11,914 bases of DNA from JBDHUV01 sp039809365 (GTDB lineage: Bacteria; Patescibacteriota; Microgenomatia; Levybacterales; GWA1-39-11): the NCBI GenBank assembly GCA_039809365.1, contig JBDHUV010000017.1, positions 1 to 11,914 on the forward strand, given 5' to 3'. Of this stretch, positions 1 to 6,436 are shown piece by piece. Made by a program: the position numbers and the translations under genes. Numbering within the stretch: the stretch's first letter is position 1; each line of letters starts with the position of its first letter. The notes beneath the pieces are model-generated. The model ran no database searches. It was not told the DNA's origin and worked only from the letters and a program-made list of their open reading frames with translations.

Positions 1-63
1 TGAGAAATCTCCTTCTCTTTTAGGAACCATTGGTGAATTGCTGTGAGTTAATCTTTCTTTCAT
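1..63 (-). CDS. Possible 5' end of the next gene downstream of the terminator (partial)
   Basis: An ATG at 63-61 opens a minus-strand frame that stays open for 21 codons to the window edge. It begins MKERLTHSNSPMVPKREGDF and then Ser. It starts only about 8 nt after the T-run of the ftsZ terminator, with no Shine-Dalgarno sequence and no clear promoter. The PKREGDFS stretch loosely resembles the extreme N-terminus of archaeal-type prolyl-tRNA synthetases, which often read P-x(3,4)-DFS followed by WY, but the decisive residues lie outside the window. An alternative is the C-terminal tail of a convergent plus-strand gene: frame 2-46 reads EKSPSLLGTIGELL then TGA. The two readings overlap, so at most one is likely to be real. 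The minus-strand reading is slightly preferred because it has a start codon and agrees with every neighbour. Confidence 0.3.
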   Translation of the reverse strand, partial: MKERLTHSNSPMVPKREGDFS

Positions 64-70
64 TTTAAAC

Positions 71-98
71 AAAAAAAAGAGAACCAAAAAGGTTCTCT
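71..98 (-). terminator. Rho-independent terminator after ftsZ
   Basis: Read on the minus strand, AGAGAACC (98-91) and GGTTCTCT (85-78) form a perfect 8-bp stem around a TTTTT loop, followed directly by a run of seven T (77-71). The stem lies 30 nt after the ftsZ stop codon. There is no T-run on the plus-strand side, so it works for minus-strand transcription only. It marks the end of the dcw transcript. If the frame at 1-63 is real, the hairpin would also sit in that gene's upstream region. Confidence 0.88.
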
Positions 99-127
99 AG
101 AATCTCTGAGCACCTAACTTTTACTTA

Positions 128-1291
128 TTAATTCCTTTGTCTTAGAAAGGCAGGAATATCAAAAACGTCTTCTTCTTCCTCTTTTGGTTGTGGGTTAGAT
201 TGTTGCTGTGGCTGAGGTTCTTGATAACTATTCCCAAAATAGTATGATCTGTCTCTCGTATCTTCTTGTGATTGTTCTTGTCCAATATTCTGCTCTTCTT
301 GTAAATCTCTTGATACCATATTCTGTAATCTTCTTCTACTCTCGTCAAATCCAGTTGCAATAACGGTAATTTTTATCTGATCATGTAATGTTTCATCAAT
401 AGTTGCTCCAAAAATAATATTTGCATCTGGATCTGCCGCTTTAGATATAATCCTTGATGCTTCATCAACTTCTGCCATCGAAAGATCACTACTACCAGTA
501 ATATTAAAGAGTACTCCACGTGCACCATCCATAGATACTTCAAGTAATGGCGAAGCAGTTGCTTGTTTTGCTGCAATTTGGGCTCTATTTTCCCCTACAC
601 CTACACCAATACCCATTAATGCAGTACCTGAGTCACTCATAATACTTTTTACGTCAGCAAAATCTACATTAATAAGTCCAGATACAGTAATTAGATCTGA
701 GATCCCTTGGACGCCGTGTGTAAGTACTGAATCTGCTACTCGAAATGCTTCAAGCAGTGACAATTTTTTATCTACTACTTCTAAAATCCTCTGATTTGGG
801 ATAACAATAAGTGTATCTACTTTATCTTTGAGTTGCTCAATACCTTCCTCTGCTGCTACCATGCGTCTTGTCCCTTCAAACATAAAAGGCTTTGTTACGA
901 CAGCAACTGTTAATGCTCCTACTTCTTTTGCAACCTCAGCAATAATGGGGGTAGCACCGGTACCAGTACCTCCACCCATTCCACAAGTTAGAAACACCAT
1001 ATCTGAGCCTTCTAGAAGATCTTTAATTTTGTCACGGCTCTCCTCAGCAGATTCACGACCCATTTCAGGATTTCCTCCTGATCCAAGCCCTCTTGTTAAA
1101 TTTTCTCCGATCTGGATTTTTGTATTTGCTTTCGAGTTGAGAAGTGCTTGGGCGTCTGTATTTATTCCTATAAAATCTACCCCTTGAATAGATGCCCCAT
1201 CTACCATTGAGTTTACTGCGTTATTCCCACCGCCACCAACTCCTATTACACGGATTTTTGCGAATGAAGCTGTTTGAGGTTTAATTAACAT
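128..1291 (-). CDS. ftsZ: Cell division GTPase FtsZ
   Basis: Tubulin-like GTPase that polymerises at mid-cell into the Z-ring and recruits the divisome. The protein is 387 aa from the chosen ATG. Visible in order are the N-terminal glycine loop GVGGGGNNAV (about residues 17-26), the tubulin signature GGGTGTGATP (about 106-115), and the T7 loop NVDFADV (about 208-214), which supplies the catalytic Asp residues of the neighbouring subunit. A Gln/Glu/Pro-rich linker follows (about 330-375), and the conserved tail DIPAFLRQ binds FtsA. The frame extends 10 codons upstream to a GTG at 1321, but the ATG at 1291 gives the usual family start (MLIKPQTASFAKI), and the GTG lies inside a likely -10 element. 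ftsZ is the last gene before the terminator and is separated from ftsA by 122 nt, the longest gap here, so it probably has its own promoter. Confidence 0.97.
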   Translation of the reverse strand: MLIKPQTASFAKIRVIGVGGGGNNAVNSMVDGASIQGVDFIGINTDAQALLNSKANTKIQIGENLTRGLGSGGNPEMGRESAEESRDKIKDLLEGSDMVFLTCGMGGGTGTGATPIIAEVAKEVGALTVAVVTKPFMFEGTRRMVAAEEGIEQLKDKVDTLIVIPNQRILEVVDKKLSLLEAFRVADSVLTHGVQGISDLITVSGLINVDFADVKSIMSDSGTALMGIGVGVGENRAQIAAKQATASPLLEVSMDGARGVLFNITGSSDLSMAEVDEASRIISKAADPDANIIFGATIDETLHDQIKITVIATGFDESRRRLQNMVSRDLQEEQNIGQEQSQEDTRDRSYYFGNSYQEPQPQQQSNPQPKEEEEDVFDIPAFLRQRN

Positions 1292-1311
1292 AACGTTTGA
1301 AAAGTAGCTTG

Positions 1312-1340
1312 ATACTAGCACAATTAAAAGTGATTTGCAA
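1312..1340 (-). promoter_or_regulatory. Candidate ftsZ promoter
   Basis: Minus-strand TTGCAA (1340-1335) and TAGTAT (1317-1312) are separated by exactly 17 nt. Each matches the sigma-70 consensus at 4 of 6 positions. A TGC directly precedes the -10, making it an extended -10 element. The predicted start near 1305 leaves a leader of about 14 nt before the ATG at 1291, with no Shine-Dalgarno sequence. A second, weaker pair (TTTACA, 17 nt, TAATTT) lies just upstream. This is inferred from sequence alone. Confidence 0.42.
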
Positions 1341-1351
1341 TAAAATTTTTC

Positions 1352-1364
1352 GTAAATTATTTAC
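1352..1364. promoter_or_regulatory. Operator-like 13-nt dyad upstream of the ftsZ promoter
   Basis: GTAAAT-T-ATTTAC is a perfect inverted repeat with a one-base centre. It lies 11 nt upstream of the candidate ftsZ -35 element and overlaps a weaker alternative promoter. It is flanked by a second 8-bp inverted pair, AAATTTTT at 1343-1350 and AAAAATTT at 1380-1387. It could bind a dimeric regulator, but AT-only dyads arise easily by chance in such a sequence. Confidence 0.22.
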
Positions 1365-1413
1365 CAAAATACACAATGTAAAAATTTCTAGAGGATTGTA
1401 ATCTGTGAAAAAG

Positions 1414-2727
1414 TTATGGGAGGAATTTTTTCAATAGTTTTTGGAGTTTTGAAGTAAGGTCATTAACAGGCTTCAACGAGATACCACTTAACGATCCACT
1501 AAGGAATGAAGACGATTCCCCTCCTCTGAAGTCTTGTCCATACAGGAGTAATCCTACAGGTGTCGCATACGACGGATTCTCTACATCATCAATAAGCCCA
1601 GTAATATGCTGAGGAACTCCAACTCTCACAGGCATTGAAAGCATTCTTTTTGCTGCTTCATCAGCTCCTACTGTACGTGCTCCACCTCCAGTAATTACAA
1701 TTCCTGCAGGTGTCTGTGTGCCTAATCCAGATTTTTTAATCTCAATCCCTATAAGAGTAAATAACTCATTGAGCCGAGGGCGAATAATTCCGTCTACTAA
1801 TGTTTTTTTTGAGACTTTCTTTAAGTCTTCTGTAATACCTAGACTTGAAATATCTATTTCATCAGATGATTTACCTGAACCAGAAGAATCTTTTCCTTCT
1901 CCATCTTCTGCATGCTTTTGCCGCGCCTGTTTTTCAAAATGCTGGGAAAGATATAATTTTATTTTTTCAGCACTTTCCAATGAGATTCTCAGCCCTATAG
2001 CAAGATCGTTTGTAATATGTCGTGCACCAATTGGAATAACACTTGAGTGAGCAATATTTCCGTCAACAAAAATACAGATATTGGTAATTCCTGCACCTAT
2101 ATCTGCCAGAACTACTCCAAGTTCTTTTTCTGTCTCTGTCAAAACAGCGAGAGAAGAAGCAAAGCCTGAGAATACAAGAGCGTTTACTTGTACTCCCCCT
2201 TCAGTTTCTAAAACTCTTTGAATATTTTTTACAGACGTTGAGTTTGCTGTAATAATATGCGTATCAACTTCAAGTCTTACTCCATTCATTCCTACTGGAT
2301 CCTTAATCCCAGACTCACCATCAACAGTATATGTTTTTGGAAGTACATGAATAATAGATCGTGTGGTCGGAATAGAGATTGCTCCTGCAGCTTCAAGAAC
2401 TCTATCGATATCTGTATGGGAAATCTCTCCTTCAGGTTGTGAAATAGCAACAATTCCTTTAGAATTTTGACTATCTACATGGATACCACTAATTGAGACA
2501 AACACTCGGTCAATAGATGTGCCAGCCATTCGCTCAGCAATATCCAAAGATTGATTGAGAGCACTTGCAGTATCTTCAATATCTACAATCTGCCCTTTCC
2601 TGATTCCTTTTGAGGGAATTTCAGATGCACCGAGGATATTAACACTTTCTTCTTGTGCCTGACCAATTACCGTAGCAATTTTTGAAGAACCTATATCTAC
2701 ACCAACAACAATTTGAGAGTCACGCAT
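1414..2727 (-). CDS. ftsA: Cell division protein FtsA
   Basis: Actin-fold ATPase that tethers FtsZ filaments to the cytoplasmic membrane and recruits later divisome proteins. The protein is 437 aa from the ATG at 2727; a GTG three codons upstream (2736) is an alternative start. It shows phosphate-1 motif GVDIGSSKIATVIG near the N-terminus, the 1C-domain region with SISGIHV (about 78-84), phosphate-2 motif LADIGAGITNI (about 207-217), and adenosine motif IVITGGGARTVG (about 343-354). The C-terminal LTSKLQKLLKKFLP is a typical membrane-targeting amphipathic helix. Residues about 265-297 form a hydrophilic stretch rich in Ser, Gly, Asp, Glu and Lys, about 19 residues longer than the matching region of E. 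coli FtsA. The gene follows the ftsQ-like gene by 27 nt and precedes ftsZ, the classic order. No Shine-Dalgarno sequence is visible. Confidence 0.96.
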   Translation of the reverse strand: MRDSQIVVGVDIGSSKIATVIGQAQEESVNILGASEIPSKGIRKGQIVDIEDTASALNQSLDIAERMAGTSIDRVFVSISGIHVDSQNSKGIVAISQPEGEISHTDIDRVLEAAGAISIPTTRSIIHVLPKTYTVDGESGIKDPVGMNGVRLEVDTHIITANSTSVKNIQRVLETEGGVQVNALVFSGFASSLAVLTETEKELGVVLADIGAGITNICIFVDGNIAHSSVIPIGARHITNDLAIGLRISLESAEKIKLYLSQHFEKQARQKHAEDGEGKDSSGSGKSSDEIDISSLGITEDLKKVSKKTLVDGIIRPRLNELFTLIGIEIKKSGLGTQTPAGIVITGGGARTVGADEAAKRMLSMPVRVGVPQHITGLIDDVENPSYATPVGLLLYGQDFRGGESSSFLSGSLSGISLKPVNDLTSKLQKLLKKFLP

Positions 2728-2754
2728 AGTTTTCACTGTATATTTAAGTATACA

Positions 2755-3177
2755 CTAGAATTTCACAATTGGCTTGCCAAAACGGAAATCAATCTGTTTC
2801 GGCTGCTTATTTTCTATTGTAAGCGTATAGATAATTGAATGTAAAGAGGATATTTGCCAATCAATATCTTGTGATGTAGTAAAAATGACTTTTGGACCTT
2901 TTTCTAGGTTAACAATCAAGGTAGATTTGTCTTGAGAAAGATCTTGAGACTCTATAGTAAACCCTTTCTCATCAAGTTTTTTATCCATATCATAGAACTG
3001 ATTTTGTCTTAAATATGGATTTGCCAGTACAACTTGGGGAGAAGAAAAATGAGATAATCCTATTTTTATACCGTATAAAATCCCTGTTAAAACAAAAATA
3101 ATCCCAGCAACGGAAAATAGAATTTTAAATAGTCTGGTATTTACGGTATTATTTCGCTTGATATTCCTTTTTCTCAT
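2755..3177 (-). CDS. ftsQ: Minimal FtsQ/DivIB-like division protein
   Basis: Probable divisome linker protein of only 140 aa, against roughly 250-280 for typical FtsQ/DivIB. The N-terminus is very basic (MRKRNIKRNN), followed by one membrane segment at about 17-39, giving N-in topology with about 100 residues outside. The end, IDFRFGKPIVKF, matches the FtsQ beta-domain ending where I/V-D-L/F-R-F is typical, and EKGPKVIFTT with IDWQISSL (about 92-112) fits the preceding beta-domain strands. There is too little sequence between membrane segment and beta domain for a normal POTRA domain. The position between murG and ftsA is the canonical ftsQ slot. The ATG lies 29 nt inside the end of murG and has no Shine-Dalgarno sequence, so coupling to murG translation is likely. 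Identification rests on position, topology and the C-terminal motif. Confidence 0.75.
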   Translation of the reverse strand: MRKRNIKRNNTVNTRLFKILFSVAGIIFVLTGILYGIKIGLSHFSSPQVVLANPYLRQNQFYDMDKKLDEKGFTIESQDLSQDKSTLIVNLEKGPKVIFTTSQDIDWQISSLHSIIYTLTIENKQPKQIDFRFGKPIVKF

Positions 3178-4273
3178 ATAGGGCAGTAAGTTCTTGTACT
3201 ATTCTTTGTGCTGCATCAGTAAATATATACTGATCTATTATATCTTTCTCTATACTATACTCTGCCAAAGAATCTACCATATCTGTTATTGTAGAGGATA
3301 ATACATCTGTTGTTAAGTCCTCTTGTTGGAGAACAATACCAAGACCAAGTGAAGAAATTAACAATGCGTTTTTCATTTGTTCGCCTTTTTGTCCATGTGA
3401 CAATGGTATTAAGAGGCTTGGCTTATTTTTTGCAATGAGCTCAAGTACTGTGTTGGCTCCAGACCTCCCGATCACAAGGTCACACATTTTGTATATGTAA
3501 CCAATCTGCGATGGATAAATATATTTCCTTACAACATACCGATCTTGAACATCTGCAGGAAGATTTTTTTGTTTCTCACTCGCTTTTTCAAAATCATTAA
3601 ATTTATTCTCCCCAGTCTGGTGGATCACTACGTACTTCTCAACGAGCTCCTCAACACACTCAAGAATAGTTTTATTAATAATATGTGAACCTGTGCTTCC
3701 TCCGGTTATATATATTACGGGGAGATTTTTCGGAAAATCTATTTTTTCGTCTACTTCAAAAATTTCTTTTCGTATTGGATTACCTGTTAACACTACATTT
3801 GAATGATTCAACATTTTTTTTGTTGAAGGAAATGAAACACAGACAGTATTTGAGATCTTTGCAATGAGTTTGTTCGATAATCCTAATCCTTGAGTCTGCT
3901 CATGGGTTACTACCGGTATTTTATGAAAATATGCGGCTATAGCAACGGGTAAGGCAAGATACCCACCAAATGTGAGTACAATATCAGGACTAATATCTTT
4001 GATCAATTTTTTTGACTGTATCAATCCTTTACCCAATCTAATAAGAGAAGGCAGAGAATACAGCGAAATCCTCCGTTGCAATCTTCCTGTAGATAGTTCG
4101 ACAAATGGAATATTTAACTCTTTACTTACTCTATACTCATACGAAAATGCTTTCTTATCTCCTTCAAATGGATGAACTCTTCCTATGATCACTACTTCAT
4201 CTCCTTTTTTTAATAACTCCTGTATAACAGAGTATGCGGGCGAAAAATGTCCTCCAGTAATAAGTACTTTCAT
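3149..4273 (-). CDS. murG: MurG, lipid II-forming GlcNAc transferase
   Basis: Peripheral GT-B (family GT28) enzyme that moves GlcNAc from UDP-GlcNAc to lipid I on the inner membrane face, making lipid II. It is 374 aa, close to the usual length. Visible are TGGHFSPA (6-13) with the conserved His, HEQ (124-126) in the acceptor-binding domain, GNPIR (164-168), the second glycine loop GGSTGSHIIN (191-200), the donor-site segment GRSGANTVLELI (269-280), and the region around HGQKGEQMKNA (293-303). The first glycine loop is shortened: the family normally has GGTGGH, here only TGGH follows the first strand. The ATG overlaps the ftsW stop by 4 nt (ATGA), and the 3' end overlaps the ftsQ-like start by 29 nt. 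It is the only gene here with a recognisable Shine-Dalgarno core upstream. Confidence 0.95.
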   Translation of the reverse strand: MKVLITGGHFSPAYSVIQELLKKGDEVVIIGRVHPFEGDKKAFSYEYRVSKELNIPFVELSTGRLQRRISLYSLPSLIRLGKGLIQSKKLIKDISPDIVLTFGGYLALPVAIAAYFHKIPVVTHEQTQGLGLSNKLIAKISNTVCVSFPSTKKMLNHSNVVLTGNPIRKEIFEVDEKIDFPKNLPVIYITGGSTGSHIINKTILECVEELVEKYVVIHQTGENKFNDFEKASEKQKNLPADVQDRYVVRKYIYPSQIGYIYKMCDLVIGRSGANTVLELIAKNKPSLLIPLSHGQKGEQMKNALLISSLGLGIVLQQEDLTTDVLSSTITDMVDSLAEYSIEKDIIDQYIFTDAAQRIVQELTALYEKKEYQAK

Positions 4274-5361
4274 CGTGATTTTTTAACTCCTTTCCCGGAA
4301 AACCTTGCAATTGATAGCAGTACTCCTATCGCAGCAAAGTTAATCATCATAGCAGATCCACCATATGAAATAAAAGGAAGCGGGACTCCAGTCAAAGGGA
4401 CTACCACAACTTGAGAACCAATATTAAGAAAAGTCTGGACACACAAGAAAGTCACGATCCCAATACCAAACAACATCCCAAATGCATCAGATGATCGAAG
4501 AGAAATTAAAAATCCAAGATAGAGCTGAATTGCAATTACTCCTAAAAGAAATAGCGATCCTATAAATCCTGTTTCTTCTGCATATATAGCAAAGATAGAG
4601 TCAGTCGTATTTTCCGGCACATATGCATATTTCTGTACAGAATTCCCGAGTCCTACCCCTGTCAGTCCTCCTGAGCCAACTGCAATCAAGACTTGCCTCA
4701 TATGATAAGATGTAGTAGACAGATCATGTACATCAAAATTCCGGAATGCCATAAATCTCTCTACTCTATATGGCTCAAATTTTATCAATGCAATAATCCC
4801 TGCAATAAGTACAGCTGCAATTATAACCATTTCTTTCATTTTTGTACCTGAAAGAAAATATACAATGACAGATGTTGTTGCAACTACTAACGCTGATCCT
4901 AAATCAGGTTCCATTGCAACTAATCCGACAAATACAAAAAATAATATTAAAAATGCACCAAGTCTATTACTCTCTTTTCGAGAAAGCCAAGCTGCTAAAT
5001 ACATAGTAAGTGATATTTTTAACAACTCAGATGGTTGGACTACAATAAACTTCAAATCTATCCATCTATTTGATCCTTTCAGTTCAAGCCCAATACCAGG
5101 AATAAAAACAACGATTAACAGTATTCCCGTAATAACTAATGCTGGAAGAGCAAGGGGATATGCTTTCCTATAATCAAATCTTGAAAGAATAAAAGCGAGT
5201 ATTACTCCTCCACCTACCCACATTAATTGGTTTTTTACAAAATGATATCTATCTCCAATATTAAGAATCGCAGTATACGAAGAGCTTTCATACAAAATAA
5301 ATACCCCGAGCAGGGAGAGAAGAAGTGTAATAATGAAAAGCAGTATTCCTACTTTTTGCAT
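4270..5361 (-). CDS. ftsW: FtsW, SEDS-family septal glycan polymerase
   Basis: Polytopic SEDS protein that polymerises glycan strands from lipid II during septation, normally with a class B PBP (FtsI). It is 363 aa with about ten hydrophobic helices. SEDS landmarks are GSNRWIDL (97-104) with VVQPSELLK (107-115), EPDLGSALV (151-159), PENTTDSIFA (249-258) with the presumed catalytic Asp at 254, AEETGFIGSL (261-270), and VPLTGVPLPFISYGGS (321-336). The last motif is characteristic of FtsW, and the location between mraY and murG also favours FtsW over RodA. No ftsI is seen in the window, so the partner transpeptidase must be elsewhere. The start lies 37 nt after mraY, and the stop overlaps the murG start. 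Confidence 0.94.
   Translation of the reverse strand: MQKVGILLFIITLLLSLLGVFILYESSSYTAILNIGDRYHFVKNQLMWVGGGVILAFILSRFDYRKAYPLALPALVITGILLIVVFIPGIGLELKGSNRWIDLKFIVVQPSELLKISLTMYLAAWLSRKESNRLGAFLILFFVFVGLVAMEPDLGSALVVATTSVIVYFLSGTKMKEMVIIAAVLIAGIIALIKFEPYRVERFMAFRNFDVHDLSTTSYHMRQVLIAVGSGGLTGVGLGNSVQKYAYVPENTTDSIFAIYAEETGFIGSLFLLGVIAIQLYLGFLISLRSSDAFGMLFGIGIVTFLCVQTFLNIGSQVVVVPLTGVPLPFISYGGSAMMINFAAIGVLLSIARFSGKGVKKSR
4287..4293 (-). promoter_or_regulatory. murG: Shine-Dalgarno-like site for murG
   Basis: Minus-strand AAAGGAG sits 13 nt before the murG ATG, inside the ftsW 3' end. It is the only strong anti-SD match near any start in this window. The spacing is longer than the usual 5-9 nt, and the same bases encode ftsW codons, so it may be incidental. 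Confidence 0.35.
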
Positions 5362-5367
5362 ATCAGG

Positions 5368-5397
5368 AAAAAAGCTGAGTTATTATACTATAACTCA
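5368..5397 (-). promoter_or_regulatory. Hairpin with T-run and TATAAT between mraY and ftsW
   Basis: On the minus strand an 8-bp perfect inverted repeat, TGAGTTAT and ATAACTCA around a 6-nt loop, is followed after GC by six T (5373-5368), resembling a weak intrinsic terminator or attenuator. The stem has only two G:C pairs, so it would be a poor terminator. The loop and 3' arm also contain a perfect TATAAT (5387-5382), 20 nt before the ftsW ATG, but there is no good -35. The dyad may instead be an operator over a weak internal promoter. The function is unknown. Confidence 0.28.
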
Positions 5398-5398
5398 T

Positions 5399-6397
5399 TT
5401 ATAAGAAGGCCAAATAAAGCCCAAGCATAGCAAACAATATGCCCAGAAGCCATGCACGCATGACAATTTTTGGTTCTTCCCATCCTTTTTTCTGAAAATA
5501 CAAATGGAGCGGTGCAATAGGAAGAATTTTCCTTCCCAGATATTTTTTTCCAAGTATCTGAATTAGTGACGAAGCAACCTCTATAACAAACACTCCACCA
5601 ATCACTCCAACTGCAGGAATTTTACCAGTTAAGAGTCCTATTACTGCAAGTACAGCGCCTAAAGAAAGAGACCCAACATCCCCAAGCCAGATTCTGGCGG
5701 GGTATACATTAAAATATAAAAATGCCAATACTGAACCGATAAGAATTGCAATAAAAATGGCAAGGAAACTATCAAGCATACTATGAGAAATAACCAAAAA
5801 TGCCATCAAGCTAATAAGAAAAAGACCTGATGAAAGTCCATCAAGTCCATCTGAAATATTAAATGCGTTTGCAAAAGCTACGACGACAAATGCTGAAAAA
5901 AATATAAATACTAACCCTAGTGTTACTTGCCCAAGCCAGTGAATATATACGAATGAGTATCCCAGTTGGAAATAAAATATTACACCGATAATAAGAGCAA
6001 GTATCCATTGGATAACAAATTTCTGCCGAAAACGAAGTCCGAAAAATGCAGACTTGTTTGTTTTTTTCATATCATCATAAAACCCTAAGAGTCCAAATCC
6101 CACAAAGGAAAAAAGTAACACAAAGATCTCCCAAAACTTTACCTCTACACTAAAAAGGCCATATGCCCAAAGAGTCAATAATGTTACAACGAAAATAATA
6201 AGCAAACCTCCTCCGATAGGAGTACCCACTTTCCAACTACTCATTTTGTCAAATTCAGGAGTCCTTTTATTCAAAGGATCACGTGTCTGTTGACGCTGAC
6301 GCTTAAAGTTACGTTTATATAAAAAATCTATAAATGGTACTAATAATATCGCAGTTATAAAAAATGATAATATTGCAAATCCAAATACTTTATCCAT
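5399..6397 (-). CDS. mraY: MraY, phospho-MurNAc-pentapeptide translocase
   Basis: Integral membrane enzyme that transfers phospho-MurNAc-pentapeptide from its UDP carrier to undecaprenyl phosphate, forming lipid I. It is 332 aa with about ten membrane helices, slightly shorter than E. coli MraY (360). Family landmarks are VGTPIGGGLLI (57-67), the aspartate pair GFYDDMKK (105-112), LRFRQK (121-126), NAFNISDGLDG (177-187), FNVYPARIWLGDVGSLSLG (229-247) with the catalytic-site Asp at 240, and PLHLYFQKKGWEEPKIVMR (296-314). In the usual PLHHHFE loop only the first His (298) remains; the others are Leu and Tyr. The GKxGTP-type loop has GGG where MGG is usual. The gene lies between murF and ftsW as in classic dcw clusters and has a good promoter-like element in the 39-nt gap upstream. 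Confidence 0.95.
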   Translation of the reverse strand: MDKVFGFAILSFFITAILLVPFIDFLYKRNFKRQRQQTRDPLNKRTPEFDKMSSWKVGTPIGGGLLIIFVVTLLTLWAYGLFSVEVKFWEIFVLLFSFVGFGLLGFYDDMKKTNKSAFFGLRFRQKFVIQWILALIIGVIFYFQLGYSFVYIHWLGQVTLGLVFIFFSAFVVVAFANAFNISDGLDGLSSGLFLISLMAFLVISHSMLDSFLAIFIAILIGSVLAFLYFNVYPARIWLGDVGSLSLGAVLAVIGLLTGKIPAVGVIGGVFVIEVASSLIQILGKKYLGRKILPIAPLHLYFQKKGWEEPKIVMRAWLLGILFAMLGLYLAFL

Positions 6398-6406
6398 TGT
6401 TTTTTA

Positions 6407-6435
6407 ATTATATGCTCATCTCTGCTCACAAACAA
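6407..6435 (-). promoter_or_regulatory. Candidate mraY promoter
   Basis: Minus-strand TTGTTT (6435-6430) and a perfect TATAAT (6412-6407) are separated by 17 nt, within the 39-nt murF-mraY gap. Only 9 nt separate the -10 from the mraY ATG, so a transcript from here would have almost no leader. There is no Shine-Dalgarno sequence. The -35 matches only 3 of 6 positions. Confidence 0.42.
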
Positions 6436-6436
6436 G

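Noticed and set aside
2..46. Possible C-terminal tail of a plus-strand gene (EKSPSLLGTIGELL then TGA)
   Set aside because: It is only 14 codons and overlaps a minus-strand frame that has a start codon. The terminator nearby works only for the minus strand. It cannot be decided from this window, so the minus-strand frame is listed at low confidence instead.
142..360. 72-codon minus-strand frame inside the ftsZ tail
   Set aside because: It is out of frame with ftsZ, over the low-complexity Gln/Glu-rich linker, and ftsZ itself is intact through its conserved C-terminal peptide.
828..1187. 119-codon plus-strand open frame opposite ftsZ
   Set aside because: It is antisense to strongly conserved ftsZ codons and has no family-like motif; it is a shadow of the real gene.
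1292..1321. GTG start for ftsZ adding ten residues
   Set aside because: The added residues do not look like an FtsZ N-terminus, and the codon overlaps the likely -10 element. The ATG at 1291 gives the family start.
1718..2050. 110-codon plus-strand open frame opposite ftsA
   Set aside because: Antisense shadow of ftsA with no recognisable domain and no start signal.
2728..2736. GTG start for ftsA adding three residues
   Set aside because: The ATG three codons later yields the usual short lead before the first phosphate motif. Neither has a Shine-Dalgarno sequence, so this remains a minor uncertainty.
2737..2752. Imperfect palindrome GTATA-N6-TATAC before ftsA
   Set aside because: Short, AT-only arms, and most of its signal is the TATACT already considered as a weak -10; no -35 at a suitable distance.
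4270..4273. UGA recoded as Gly, as in some CPR groups
   Set aside because: TGA ends ftsW and murC exactly where the protein families end and where the next gene begins (ATGA), and no in-frame TGA interrupts any gene.
4865..5173. 102-codon plus-strand open frame opposite ftsW
   Set aside because: Antisense shadow of a membrane protein gene; composition reflects the complement of hydrophobic codons.
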